42,034 nt of DNA, taken from positions 1 through 42,034 of the forward strand of contig JABZFO010000034.1 of assembly GCA_014237405.1 (NCBI GenBank), read 5' to 3'. Of the stretch, positions 1 to 8,672 are shown one piece after another. Under the pieces are notes generated by a model. That model saw only the letters and a list, made by a program, of their open reading frames with translations, ran no database searches and was not told the DNA's origin. A program made the position numbers and the translations under genes. Every line of letters starts with the position of its first letter. The first letter of the stretch is position 1. This DNA is from Desulfosarcina sp. Lineage in GTDB: Bacteria; Desulfobacterota; Desulfobacteria; Desulfobacterales; Desulfosarcinaceae.

Positions 1-20
1 TTTGGATGTATCATGGATAA

Positions 21-44
21 GGGTGTTTGTCCAGACAAACACCC
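21..44. repeat. Perfect 11-bp inverted repeat, 2-nt centre
   Basis: The arms GGGTGTTTGTC and GACAAACACCC are exact reverse complements around a 2-base centre. The repeat lies about 60 bp beyond the stop codon of the truncated methylase on its downstream side. It could be a hairpin terminator for that minus-strand gene or a mobile-element end. There is no clear T-run on either side, so it is not a textbook terminator. Confidence 0.6.
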
Positions 45-101
45 TATATCCAATATATCAATGTGTTATGAATTTACGGCAACTACTATGCCATGTAAAA
101 C

Positions 102-1061
102 CTAAGTTGTTTGACTATAGTGCATGTATCCCCAACGGCGCAGGCGGTCTGTTTCATCACCGTTTGGAATTTCATCATCAGGAACATATTTCGGACGCAT
201 TCTTGACCAGCGTTTCTCGACCTCATTGATCCGTGCCATATCCTGATCATCAGGTTTTTTAAAGAATCTGCCGGTATGGGATGGCTTGCATTTTGGGCAG
301 TGGTATTCCATTGTAAAAAGGCGGTGACGCGGCGAGCCAAAATTGGCATTAGGATAATGATTGTCGGCACCACACGCCGAACATCTGCAACGACTTCGCT
401 TGGCAGGCCCATTCAGAGTCAGTTCCGTAGCGCAATGATGACAGTTGCCTGGCTCTTTCCGTTCGCTGGTTTCAGTCAGTTCTCCACAAGCTGGGCATAT
501 AATTACGTTTTTTGGATGTCTGGAATCCGCGGAAATAAGATAACCGGGAAACAGGTCTATATTCTTTCCGCATTCATGACATGGAGTAACTTTAACCCAG
601 AGAAAGTATTTTACATGAGCATCGTTCGAGCCGCATAGAGTACATCGCGTTCGATAAAACTGCCCAATTTCCTTTTCCAATGTTGTGCGAAGGGCTTCTG
701 CGGCTTTCGCATAAACGCCAAGATCAAGATGCTCGATTTCCTGTTTAACGATCCAGTAAGACATCGGATTGATATCGAATGCGGTGACATCGCATCCAAC
801 ACGGTTTGCCTCCAATATCGGTGTACCACCGCCCATGAATGGGTCGGCTACATGGCAACCTGATAAATCGTTCGCTTTATAGAACGCTTCATGAAGGGGT
901 CCGTCCGCGAACTCAGACAGCAGCAATCCACGAAACATGGTACCTGGACGTCTGGCGAACCATTTATGCACTGCAATAATCGGGCGGTAGTTTTGCTGGA
1001 TCTGTTTTTCCCTAAGCGCAAGATCCGCGATAAACGGTATATCAAAATGCTTTTCTATCAT
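102..1061 (-). pseudogene. DUF1156-type DNA methylase, C-terminally truncated
   Basis: The 319-residue product matches the N-terminal part of large DUF1156-type adenine-specific DNA methylases (family members are commonly about 900 residues, from memory). Residues 73-80 read DPFMGGGT, the SAM-binding motif I of DNA methyltransferases, followed by a conserved FDINP stretch. Residues about 138-260 hold a run of CxxC pairs typical of the zinc-ribbon insert. The frame ends at WGYMHYSQTT just where the family continues into the second half, so the catalytic [DNS]PPY motif is absent. The bases after the stop do not continue the family in any frame I read, so this looks like a breakpoint and not a point mutation. 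The start at 1061 gives the family N-terminus (MIEKHFDIPFIADLALRE). DUF1156 methylases often occur in phage-defence loci, but no partner gene is visible here. It is probably non-functional. Confidence 0.75.
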
Positions 1062-1130
1062 TCAGAGTCTACCAATCTTTATGGTGTGGCAAGTTATTGA
1101 GTAGTTAATGTATAATTGACATGAAAAAAA

Positions 1131-1244
1131 TGGATTGACAAGTTTGAAGAGGCGACCCTTCCGTGGTTCCTGAAAAAGCTGAAGGAGAAAAAACAATCCC
1201 GGCAACAACAAAAGCAGGCACAACACGCAGTTGCAATAAATTAA
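1131..1244 (+). pseudogene. Possible integrase N-terminal scrap
   Basis: An open stretch of about 37 codons ends at TAA 1242-1244. It encodes a Lys/Gln-rich helix (LPWFLKKLKEKKQS, then QQQKQAQHAV) that resembles the SAM-like core-binding region of tyrosine recombinases. There is no start codon and no catalytic domain. With the truncated methylase beside it, it fits a decayed mobile segment. The assignment rests on a short resemblance from memory and is weak. Confidence 0.25.
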
Positions 1245-1307
1245 CCGTGTCTCATCGGCATTCGCGGATTGACAAAATGATTGATTTTCTATAGAAAAGA
1301 CAGGTTG

Positions 1308-1450
1308 GTGCCCGTCCATAAATAGCATCTTTTGGCCCAGGCCTGTGTTCTCGCGATGTTGAAATCCTCGACGTAGCACCGCTACGCCTGCGGTTTCAAC
1401 ATCGTTGCGGCCTTGGCCTGAACCAAAATCTACCATTTATGGATGGACAC
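1308..1450. repeat. MITE-like repeat family A, copy 1
   Basis: This 143-bp element has imperfect terminal inverted repeats: GTGCCCGTCCATAAAT at the left and ATTTATGGATGGACAC at the right. The centre carries a second palindrome, TTGAAATC...GACGTAGC facing GCTACG...GGTTTCAA. A second copy in the same orientation lies at 27429-27570. It has no coding capacity. Size, terminal repeats and dispersed copies fit a non-autonomous transposon or REP-like element. Confidence 0.8.
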
Positions 1451-1494
1451 CATGCGGATAACCGGCGATTGCGCCGCATGCAGTGAGTCACTGC
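1451..1494 (+). promoter_or_regulatory. Inverted repeats upstream of formate dehydrogenase
   Basis: Two symmetrical elements lie between repeat A and the fdh start. CATGCGG (1451-1457) pairs with CCGCATG (1474-1480), and GCAGTGAGTCACTGC (1480-1494) is a palindrome with a 1-base centre. They precede a good ribosome-binding site (AAAGGAG, 1511-1517). They could be an operator or leader hairpins. I recognise no regulator for them, and no clear -35/-10 pair was found. Confidence 0.3.
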
Positions 1495-1525
1495 CAACGG
1501 ACCCTCTCCAAAGGAGCATCTGCTA

Positions 1526-4294
1526 ATGGAACAGACGGACCTGATGGTGATCAACGGAAACGAGCTTCCCTTTGAACCGGGGGAGACCATTCTTGATGTG
1601 GCCCGGCGGGGCCATATCGATATTCCGACCCTTTGCCACCTCAAAGGAACGACGCCCACCGGTGCCTGCCGGATCTGCGTGGTTGAGGTGAAGGGAGCCC
1701 GCACGCTGCTGCCGGCCTGTTCCACCCCGGCCGCACCCAACATGGTGGTGCGGACCGAATCCCCTGAGGTGGTGACGTCGCGCAAGGAGATTCTGCGCCT
1801 GATGCTCTCTTCGGGCAATCACAACTGTGCCGTTCGCGGACGGGACGATAGTGATTGGACCGCATTCCAGCTGGGTGTTGAAAAAGATGACGGCAGCGAC
1901 GCGTTGTGCCCGGTGTGGGGAGATTGCCGACTCCAGGATCTGGCCTACCGCTACCAGGTGACCGGTGAAGGCTTCCAGGGAACACCGGCCCGTTACCCCA
2001 TGGAGACGGCCAACCCCTTTATTGTCCGGGATTTTTCCCGCTGTATTCTGTGCGGCCGCTGCATTCAGGCCTGTAACGAAGTGCAGGTGAACAACGCCAT
2101 CAGCTTCGGATATCGGGGTGCGGCCACCAAGATTATTGCCGCCGGCGACCGGTCCTTGAAAGATTCGGACTGCGTGTTTTGCGGTGAGTGCGTTCAGGTG
2201 TGTCCGGTGGGGGCGCTGGTGGAAAAGGATGCGCGTTATCAGGTCCGCCCCTGGGAGACCCAAAAAGTGCGCACCACCTGCAGCTACTGCGGTGTGGGTT
2301 GTCAGCTTTACCTGCACACGCGGGACAACCGGGTGGTGAAGGTGACCGGTGTGGAAGACGAAGCCCCCAATTACGGAAGCCTCTGCGTCAAGGGACGCTT
2401 CGGCTTTACCTTTATCGGCAGCGAAGAGCGGCTAACCGATCCACTGATCAAGGAGAACGGGGCATTTCGAAAAGCATCATGGGACGAGGCCATTGGCCTG
2501 GTGGCGGAGAAACTCAAGACGATCCGGGACGAGCACGGCGGGGACAGCATCGGGGTGCTCACATCGGCCCGCATTACCAATGAGGAGAACTACATCGCCC
2601 ACAAGTTCACCCGGGCGGTACTTAAAACAAATAATATCGATCATTGCGCCAGGCTCTGACACAGCTCCACAGTGGCCGGTCTGGCCGCATCGTTTGGAAG
2701 TGGCGCCATGACGAACTCCATCGCCGATATCGAGGAGGCAGATGTCATCCTCGTGACCGGCTCCAATACCACGGAGAACCATCCTGTGATTTCCGCCTTT
2801 GTCAAACGGGCGGTGACCCGCCGGGGGGGCAAACTCATCGTGGTGGATCCGCGTCGAATCAAGCTTACGGAGTTCGCCGAGCAGTGGTTGAGACCCAACC
2901 TGGGAACCGACGTGGCCTGGATCAACGGCATGATGCATGTCATCATCAAAGAAGATCTTCACGCTAAAACCTTTATCGAGGAGCGTACGGAAAAGTTTGA
3001 CGAGCTGAAGGCAATGGTCGAAAAATACACCCCGGCGCATGTGGAATCCATTACCGGGATTCCGGCCCGGCAGCTCATGGAAGCGGCTCGGCTCTACGCC
3101 AAAGCTCCTGCCGCCAGTATCCTTTACTGCATGGGCATCACCCAGCACACCACAGGCACCGATAACGTCAAATCTTTGGCCAACCTGGCCATGCTCTGCG
3201 GTAACCTGGGCATCCGGGGTGGCGGCGTCAATCCCCTTCGTGGGCAGAACAACGTCCAGGGGGCCTGCGACCTGGGCGGGCTGCCCAATGTGCTCACCGG
3301 TTATCAGACCGTAGATAACCTGGATGCCATTAAAAAATTGGAGCGGGTCTGGAACGTTACGGGACTGCCTACCAAGCCGGGGCTCAAGGTCACCGAGATG
3401 CTGCCCAAGGCCCACAGTGGAGAGCTCAAGGCCCTGTACATCACCGGTGAGAACCCCCTGGTATCCGATCCTGACCTGAACCACGCTGAAAAATGCCTGG
3501 AGAATCTTGAATTTTTCGTGGTGCAGGATATCTTTCTCACGGAAACCGCCCAGATGGCCGATGTCGTACTGCCGGCGAAGTGCTTTGCAGAAAAGGACGG
3601 CACCTTTTCCAACACCGAGAGACGGGTGCAGCGGGTGAGAAAGGCCGTGGATCCACCGGGTTCGGCCAAGGACGACTGGAAGATCATGTGCGAGATCGCC
3701 ACACGCATGGGCTACGCCATGTCCTACAAGGAGAGCGAGATCATTTTCGACGAACTGGCCGGCCTGACGCCTTCCTACGCCGGAATCAGTTACCCCCGCA
3801 TTGAGCATGAAGGGCTTCACTGGCCTTGTCCCACACCGGAACACCCCGGTACCCCCATCCTTCACGGGGCCCAGTTTACCCGGGGCAGGGGGCTTTTTCA
3901 CGCCATCGACTGGATTGCACCGGCGGAAGTAGCCGACGACGACTATCCCATGTACCTGACCACCGGCCGGGTGCTCTACCACTACCACACCGGCACCATG
4001 ACCATGAAGACCGACGGCCTGAATGAACGGGCGCCGGAATCCTTTGTGGAGATCACCCGTGGTGACGCCCAGGGAATAGGCATCGACGATGGGGATCGGG
4101 TGACCGTCACCTCCCGGCGAGGAGAAATTCAGGCCCGCATTCGAATTTCCCGCAAAGCCGTGGACGGGACGGTATTCATTCCCTTTCATTTTGCCCAGGC
4201 GGCGGCGAACAGGCTGACCAACGCGGCACTGGATCCCATCGCCGGCATTCCGGAGTTCAAGGTGTGTGCGGTGAAGCTGTCCAAGGGGGCATAA
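1526..4294 (+). CDS. fdhA: Formate dehydrogenase alpha subunit, selenoprotein with NuoG-like N-terminus
   Basis: This Mo/W-bisPGD enzyme oxidises formate or reduces CO2. The frame is interrupted by TGA at 2657-2659 in the context DHCARL-Sec-HSSTVAGL, the active-site position of FdhF-type selenoproteins. Reading it as selenocysteine (residue 378) gives 922 residues, and the frame continues cleanly to 4294. Domains in order: [2Fe-2S] ferredoxin (C37, C48, C51, C65); a His/Cys cluster segment (about 97-134); two [4Fe-4S] clusters (C173/176/179/183 and C216/219/222/226); the CxxCxxxC cluster of the molybdopterin domain (C252/255/259, C287); the catalytic domain; and a C-terminal molybdopterin dinucleotide-binding domain. 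AAAGGAG sits 8 nt before the ATG. The architecture matches soluble NAD/ferredoxin- or Hdr-linked FdhA. No beta subunit or signal peptide is present, so it is probably cytoplasmic. It converges with an operon encoding an MvhD-like domain that could be its partner. A naive reading would split it into two genes. Confidence 0.93.
2657..2688 (+). promoter_or_regulatory. UGA (Sec) codon with bacterial SECIS-like hairpin
   Basis: After the UGA at 2657-2659 come 18 nt, then the loop GGTCT (2678-2682), closed by GTGGCC (2672-2677) pairing with GGCCGC (2683-2688) through six pairs including one G-U. The loop sequence GGUCU and its 18-nt distance from the UGA match the E. coli fdhF SECIS as I recall it. 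SelB should bind here and deliver Sec-tRNA. The selA, selB and selC genes are not in this window. Confidence 0.88.
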
Positions 4295-4313
4295 AGGTGT
4301 GGGGAGCTGAAAA

Positions 4314-4426
4314 AATGAACATCGAACATCGAACTTCCAACATCGAATTTTGAATAAGGTATTCTGCCAATTTATAAACTGGCGGAGCGTAGCGATTCCA
4401 TCATTCGATGTTCGACGTTTAAAACA
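4314..4426. repeat. Dispersed repeat family C, copy 1
   Basis: This AT-richer stretch begins with repeated GAACATCGAACATCGAAC-type units and ends with ATTCGATGTTCGACGTTT, an imperfect inverted repeat of the start. The internal part GGCGGAGCGTAGCGA is shared, inverted, with the copy at 34291-34406. It is non-coding and MITE/REP-like, and sits between fdhA and its terminator. Confidence 0.7.
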
Positions 4427-4462
4427 CTTTCCGTAACCCTAACGTCTTGGACCAAACATAAT

Positions 4463-4504
4463 AAAAAAAGGCCGGTGCCCATAGATGGGTCGCCGGCCTT
4501 TTTG
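4463..4504. terminator. Bidirectional rho-independent terminator
   Basis: The stem AAAAAGGCCGG / CCGGCCTTTTT encloses a smaller stem CCCAT / ATGGG. A-rich and T-rich flanks make it usable from both sides. It lies between the convergent fdhA (plus) and the Hdr-like operon (minus), so it could terminate both. Confidence 0.85.
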
Positions 4505-4816
4505 GTTTTTTGAGAGACGGCTCTACATATTCGACGACTCGGGGTGGAACACATTCACTTTCTTGAGGTCGTCACCCAGGTATTCCCGCTCATTGGGGCC
4601 AAGAATGCCTGGGGGTATTGGGACCTCGGAAATAATTAAATCAGCGATATTACTTGTCTTCTTGCCCGTGTTCTGCGTTGCGTCGATGGCCACATACAAC
4701 AAGTATGAAACCATCAACGCGCCTTGCCTGATCTTATATAAAACCGGCGAACAAAAATCCTGTGTTATCTCTGTGGATTTTATTTTTTCCGAGGCCCTTG
4801 GCATTCGTTATTTGAT
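4505..4816. other. Intergenic stretch with a possible small minus-strand ORF
   Basis: This 312-bp gap lies downstream of the HdrA-MvhD gene. A minus-strand frame of up to 93 codons (4804-4523) is open. Its last 30 or so codons (ILGPNEREYLGDDLKKVNVF) show the GC-rich third positions of the real genes here. Its upstream half, around TTGTATGTGGCCATCGACGC, looks more like a dispersed repeat than protein. I do not recognise a family. It may be the tail of a decayed gene fused to repeat sequence. Confidence 0.3.
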
Positions 4817-6460
4817 CTATTTCTCTTTCAGTGTCTCTTCCATCTTCATGAGAATGCTGGAAAAGTCGGCGCCCATATTCGATGCCGTTGTGGCAAAGCC
4901 GATGCGGTCTTTCTCGATCCCGATGGCCTCTAACATGCCCTGGGCGTTGGCGGCCCGCCAGCCGGCGTAAAGGCTGCCCTTTTCCGATTTGCAGTTGCCG
5001 TTGTGACAGGCCATGACCATTACGCCGTCGGCCCCCTCGGCCAGGGCGTGCATGATGTAGTCGATGTCCACCTTACCGGCGCAGGGTACAGCCACGGTCT
5101 TGAGGCCCCTGGGCAGGGGCATGCCGAATGACTCGGCCATGCGGGCGGCTTCCAGGCCGCTGTTCTGACAGCAGAAGGCAACGATGGTCGGTTCATTATC
5201 GGTATTCTCCGCCGCTGATGCCGTTACCTGATCGATCATGTCGGTATCGTTGAATTCACCGATCTGGATGGCGTCCATGGGGCATTCCGACGCGCAGATG
5301 CCACAGCCTTGGCAGGCCACCGCAGAGATGACCGGCTTGTTGTCGCCCGACCAGTAGATCGCCCCATGGGGGCAGCAGCGGTAGCAGGTCAGACAGAAGG
5401 TGCATTTGCCGGTGTCCAGAACCGCCTTGTTGGCCGGTACGACGATGGTGCCGTCGCCCAGCAGGTTGCGGACCCGGATGGCGGCATTCTCCGCATCCAT
5501 CAGGGCGCCGTAGTGTTTTTTCACCTGGCGGCTGCCGCCCACCACGAAAATGCCTTCGCGGTTGGTGGAGACCGGATAGCGGTGAACGTTGTCGGTCTGC
5601 AAAAAACCCATGGATCCCACATCGATTTTCAGCATCTCGGCCAGCGCTGCGTTGACCTGGTCGGCACCGATGGCCTCCTCGACCACAATGATGTCGGGAG
5701 CCAGTTCCACTTTGCGCTGGAGGACCGGGTCGTCGTAGGTGATGGAAAGGGCAGCGCCCTCCTGAACCACCGTGGGTATCTCGGTGAGTTTGACGTACAT
5801 GGCTCCCCTGTCACGACATTCCAGGTAGAGGCGCTCCAGTCCGTCTTCGGCCACCTTCAGATCCCCGGCAAACACATAGGCGCTGGTGTCGTCCATATTT
5901 TCCATGGCCAGCACGCTTTTCAGGACCCGTTCCAGAACCAGGGGATTGCCGTCCTGGGCCAGACCCAGCATGAAGGCCACGGATTTACCGGCAAATGCGG
6001 ACGGGTTTTCGGAAAGTGCCGCTTCCAGCTGGCTCTGGCTGATGACCGTCTCGGACAGGCTCAGGCCATAGGCCTCATTCAACGGGCTATAGACCAGTTC
6101 CGATGCCACCACGATGGCGCCGACGGACTTCTCGACGATGTCGTCATTGCCTGACAGCCACACCCGAAAGTCGCCGGGTACGCCGGCAGTGCCGTCCATG
6201 AGGGTACCGGTCATCACTTCGATCATGTTCGATTCGTTGACCGATTCGACCAATGCTTCCAGCGCCGCCTGTTCGTCACCGTCAAGATCGGCGACTAAGG
6301 CGCCTGCGGTCATGCCCAGGCCGGCACCCTCGTCGATGAGCACCACCTTGTATCCACTGGCGGCAATCTCGGTAGCGGCCTTCACGCCGGTCATCCCGGC
6401 ACCCACCACCAGAACGTCGGTGGTGATGTTGATGGTTTCCATTTGTGTCTGTTGTGTCAT
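4817..6460 (-). CDS. HdrA-MvhD fusion flavoprotein (QmoB-like)
   Basis: This 547-residue cytoplasmic electron-transfer flavoprotein is probably part of a methylene-THF reductase or heterodisulfide-reductase-like complex. It has an N-terminal FAD/NAD Rossmann motif (VVGAGMTG, residues 17-24), then an HdrA-like middle. Two [4Fe-4S] ferredoxin motifs follow (C353/356/359/363 and C383/386/389/393). The C-terminal MvhD domain starts near residue 425, with FCCQNSG, VPCAG and CHNGNC cysteine motifs. MvhD normally carries electrons from hydrogenase or formate dehydrogenase to HdrA. The ATG overlaps the stop of the preceding QmoA-like gene by 4 nt (ATGA), indicating translational coupling. It closely resembles QmoB, but QmoC and the sulfate-reduction genes that accompany Qmo are absent. 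The metF/metV neighbours point to a C1 role. The exact electron donor and acceptor are inferred. Confidence 0.85.
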   Translation of the reverse strand: MTQQTQMETINITTDVLVVGAGMTGVKAATEIAASGYKVVLIDEGAGLGMTAGALVADLDGDEQAALEALVESVNESNMIEVMTGTLMDGTAGVPGDFRVWLSGNDDIVEKSVGAIVVASELVYSPLNEAYGLSLSETVISQSQLEAALSENPSAFAGKSVAFMLGLAQDGNPLVLERVLKSVLAMENMDDTSAYVFAGDLKVAEDGLERLYLECRDRGAMYVKLTEIPTVVQEGAALSITYDDPVLQRKVELAPDIIVVEEAIGADQVNAALAEMLKIDVGSMGFLQTDNVHRYPVSTNREGIFVVGGSRQVKKHYGALMDAENAAIRVRNLLGDGTIVVPANKAVLDTGKCTFCLTCYRCCPHGAIYWSGDNKPVISAVACQGCGICASECPMDAIQIGEFNDTDMIDQVTASAAENTDNEPTIVAFCCQNSGLEAARMAESFGMPLPRGLKTVAVPCAGKVDIDYIMHALAEGADGVMVMACHNGNCKSEKGSLYAGWRAANAQGMLEAIGIEKDRIGFATTASNMGADFSSILMKMEETLKEK

Positions 6461-7641
6461 GAGGCCCTCCCCAGATATTTTATCACTTCGCCGGCAGACT
6501 GACCTGCGTGGACGATGGATTCGGCAATGGTTTTCGGTCCCGATGCAGTGCCGGCCACAAAAATACCATCCTGGCCGGTCAATGCCCGGTTCAACTTATC
6601 GGCGCAGGCAAAGAAGCCGTCACCATTGAGCGGTGCGCCGACCAGTTCTGACAGTGATGCATTGTCTGCCGCCGGCATGATTCCCACGGAGAGCACCACC
6701 ATGTCGAACTCGTCTTCCACCGCTTCACTGCCGCCTTCCGCTGCCATGAACCGGGTCCGGATGCGGTCGTCCTCGGACTTGTACATATCCACGGGAATGT
6801 TGCGCACAAATTTCATCTCGTCTTTGCATTTCTGGAAAAAGACGGGGAAATCGTTTCCCGTATTCTGGATGTCCATGTAAAAGATGGTGATATCCAGTTC
6901 CGGGTCCTTGTGTTTCATGGCCTGGGCCGTTCTCAGGGCATAGGGGCAGCAGACCTGGCTGCACCACAGGTTACCCAGGCGTTCGTCCCGGCTGCCCACG
7001 CACTGGATGAAGGCGATCTTCTTAGGCGGCTTGCCGTCCGACGGCCGCAGCACCGTGCCGTTGGCCCGCTTGCCCGATTCCAGGTCCATGCCGCTGACCA
7101 CGTTATCCAGGTCATCGTAGCGGTAGGTAGATTTAATCCGCGGGTCGAAGGGTATGAAGCCGGTGGCCACGACCACGGCCTCCACCTCCAGGGTGTCGGC
7201 GTTGCCGGTCGTTTCCGGATTCAGGCTGCCGTCGGCCAGATAGTATTTGGCGTTGTTCAGCGAGTAGCCCCTGACAGCCGCACAACCCGTCGGATTGGCC
7301 GTATAACCGGCATCGCAAGCCTTCAGGTCCTTGGCGACATCTGTTTTTTTCAGGCTGATTTTAAAATTTCCGTTTTTATTGATATCGGCCACTTGAGTGG
7401 CCAGATGGACGGTGATGGCCGGTTCGTTGACCACGTTCTTGAGCATGCTTTCCACGGCACAGGCGCCGCATTGGCGGCATTCGTCCGTTGCCTTGCAGGC
7501 ATACTGGATGGCGTGTCCGCCAAGGAAGTCGGCCTTTTCCACCAGCGCTACCTGTGCGCCGAGGCCGGCAAGCTCCCAGGCTGCCGTCAGGCCGGCGATC
7601 CCGCCCCCAATGACCATGACTTTTTTCGATTCATTACTCAC
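6457..7641 (-). CDS. HdrA/QmoA-like FAD-dependent oxidoreductase
   Basis: This 394-residue flavoprotein is related to heterodisulfide reductase subunit A. The FAD-binding motif IGGGIAG is at residues 11-17. A four-Cys cluster (C49, C55, C58, C61) probably binds [4Fe-4S], and the HdrA signature CVGSRDERLG followed by CSQVCCPYA is present. The C-terminal part (GIFVAGTASGPKTIAESI) is the conserved HdrA FAD-closing region. The start is taken as GTG 7641-7639 because AAAGGAG lies 7 nt upstream and homology begins at once (SNESKKVMVIGGG). A longer frame to 7755 would overlap metF and adds unrelated residues. It is coupled by a 4-nt overlap to the HdrA-MvhD gene. Its short length resembles QmoA more than a full HdrA (about 650 residues). 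Confidence 0.85.
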   Translation of the reverse strand: MSNESKKVMVIGGGIAGLTAAWELAGLGAQVALVEKADFLGGHAIQYACKATDECRQCGACAVESMLKNVVNEPAITVHLATQVADINKNGNFKISLKKTDVAKDLKACDAGYTANPTGCAAVRGYSLNNAKYYLADGSLNPETTGNADTLEVEAVVVATGFIPFDPRIKSTYRYDDLDNVVSGMDLESGKRANGTVLRPSDGKPPKKIAFIQCVGSRDERLGNLWCSQVCCPYALRTAQAMKHKDPELDITIFYMDIQNTGNDFPVFFQKCKDEMKFVRNIPVDMYKSEDDRIRTRFMAAEGGSEAVEDEFDMVVLSVGIMPAADNASLSELVGAPLNGDGFFACADKLNRALTGQDGIFVAGTASGPKTIAESIVHAGQSAGEVIKYLGRAS

Positions 7642-7691
7642 TTGAAAACTCCTTTGGTGATCGTTGGTTGACAATGGATGTGTGGCGCTGA

Positions 7692-8615
7692 TCAAACTAC
7701 GGGTCTGGGCAGGACTTTTGCCCGCTCGGCAATTTCCGGCACCTTGTGTTCCCATTCGATGGCCATGAGATGAACGCCGGCGATCCCTTTCATCTCCTTG
7801 AACTCTTCTATCTGTTCGCAGGCGATGTTGATGCCCTCGTCGGCCACCTTCTTTTTACCCGCACCCTGGAGCCGCTTGATGATCTCGTTGGGGACGTCCA
7901 TGCCGGGAACCTTGAGCTGCATGTAGCGCGCCATACCGACACTCTTCATGGGCGTGACGCCGGCCAGGATGTAGACCTTTTCGGTGAGCCCCATGTCCAC
8001 GGCTTCTTTCACCCACTGGCGCATTCTCTCCATATTGTAGATGCACTGGGTCTGGACGAAATCCACGCCAACCTTCACTTTTTTAGCCAGGCGATGCACC
8101 CGCCACTCGTAGGGTTCGGCAAAAGGGTTGGCCGCGCCGCCGATGAAAATTTTTGGTGGTTCGTCGATATCCGCGCCACCTAAAAATTGGCCATCGTCGC
8201 GCATCTTTTTCACCATCCCGATCAGCTGGGTGGAGTCGATATCGAATACCCCCTTGGCCTGGGGGTGGTCACCGAACTGCTGGTGGTCACCGGACAGGCA
8301 GAGCAGGTTTCGGATGCCCAGGGCCGAGGCACCGAGGATGTCGGCCTGCATGGCCAGCCGGTTCCGGTCCCGGCAGACCATCTGGTAGTTGGGCTCCAGT
8401 CCCTCTTCGATGATAATCAACGAGGCGGCCCAACTGGACATTCTCACCATGGCGGTTTGGTTGTCGGTAATATTGACGGCATCCACCATGCCGACCAGAT
8501 GTTTAGCCTTATCCCGCACCGCCGCCACGCTGGTTCCGCGGGGCGGCCCTAGTTCCCCGGTAAAGGCAAAATGACCGGCACGCAGTATTTTTTCAAGATT
8601 GCTTCCTGATTTCAT
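7692..8615 (-). CDS. metF: Methylenetetrahydrofolate reductase
   Basis: This 307-residue TIM-barrel flavoenzyme interconverts 5,10-methylene-THF and 5-methyl-THF, a methyl-branch step of the Wood-Ljungdahl pathway. The FAFTGELGPPRG start, the VNITDNQTA strand and the LCLSGDHQQFG motif are typical of the family, as are FVQTQCIYN and the ILAGVTPMKS segment. The length fits the short bacterial type that works with MetV. The ATG at 8615 gives the full conserved N-terminus. It sits between the metV-like gene (58 bp gap) and the QmoA-like gene (50 bp gap) in one minus-strand operon. In a sulfate reducer it may run in the oxidative direction, using the Hdr-like proteins as redox partners. Confidence 0.93.
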   Translation of the reverse strand: MKSGSNLEKILRAGHFAFTGELGPPRGTSVAAVRDKAKHLVGMVDAVNITDNQTAMVRMSSWAASLIIIEEGLEPNYQMVCRDRNRLAMQADILGASALGIRNLLCLSGDHQQFGDHPQAKGVFDIDSTQLIGMVKKMRDDGQFLGGADIDEPPKIFIGGAANPFAEPYEWRVHRLAKKVKVGVDFVQTQCIYNMERMRQWVKEAVDMGLTEKVYILAGVTPMKSVGMARYMQLKVPGMDVPNEIIKRLQGAGKKKVADEGINIACEQIEEFKEMKGIAGVHLMAIEWEHKVPEIAERAKVLPRPVV

Positions 8616-8672
8616 ATGGGAATTCCTCTGTTGGATTGTTCCGTTTTCGTGGTTGGCTCCTGTTCGATTCGA

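Noticed and set aside
110..122. Shared TTTGACTATAG at 110-122 and 39934-39943 as a transposon end
   Set aside because: The match is 12 bp, a length expected by chance many times in 42 kb, and the flanks diverge.
2371..4189. Long antisense ORFs across fdhA and similar long shadows across RND, etf and parAB genes
   Set aside because: High-GC third-position bias creates long frames on the opposite strand. They have no family motifs or ribosome-binding sites.
2660..4294. Reading fdhA as two genes or a nonsense pseudogene
   Set aside because: The UGA context, in-frame continuation and SECIS-like hairpin support selenocysteine.
4817..7641. Calling these genes qmoA/qmoB of sulfate respiration
   Set aside because: No qmoC or aprAB is adjacent and the operon carries metF/metV, so a C1 role is more likely. 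Names are kept as 'like'.
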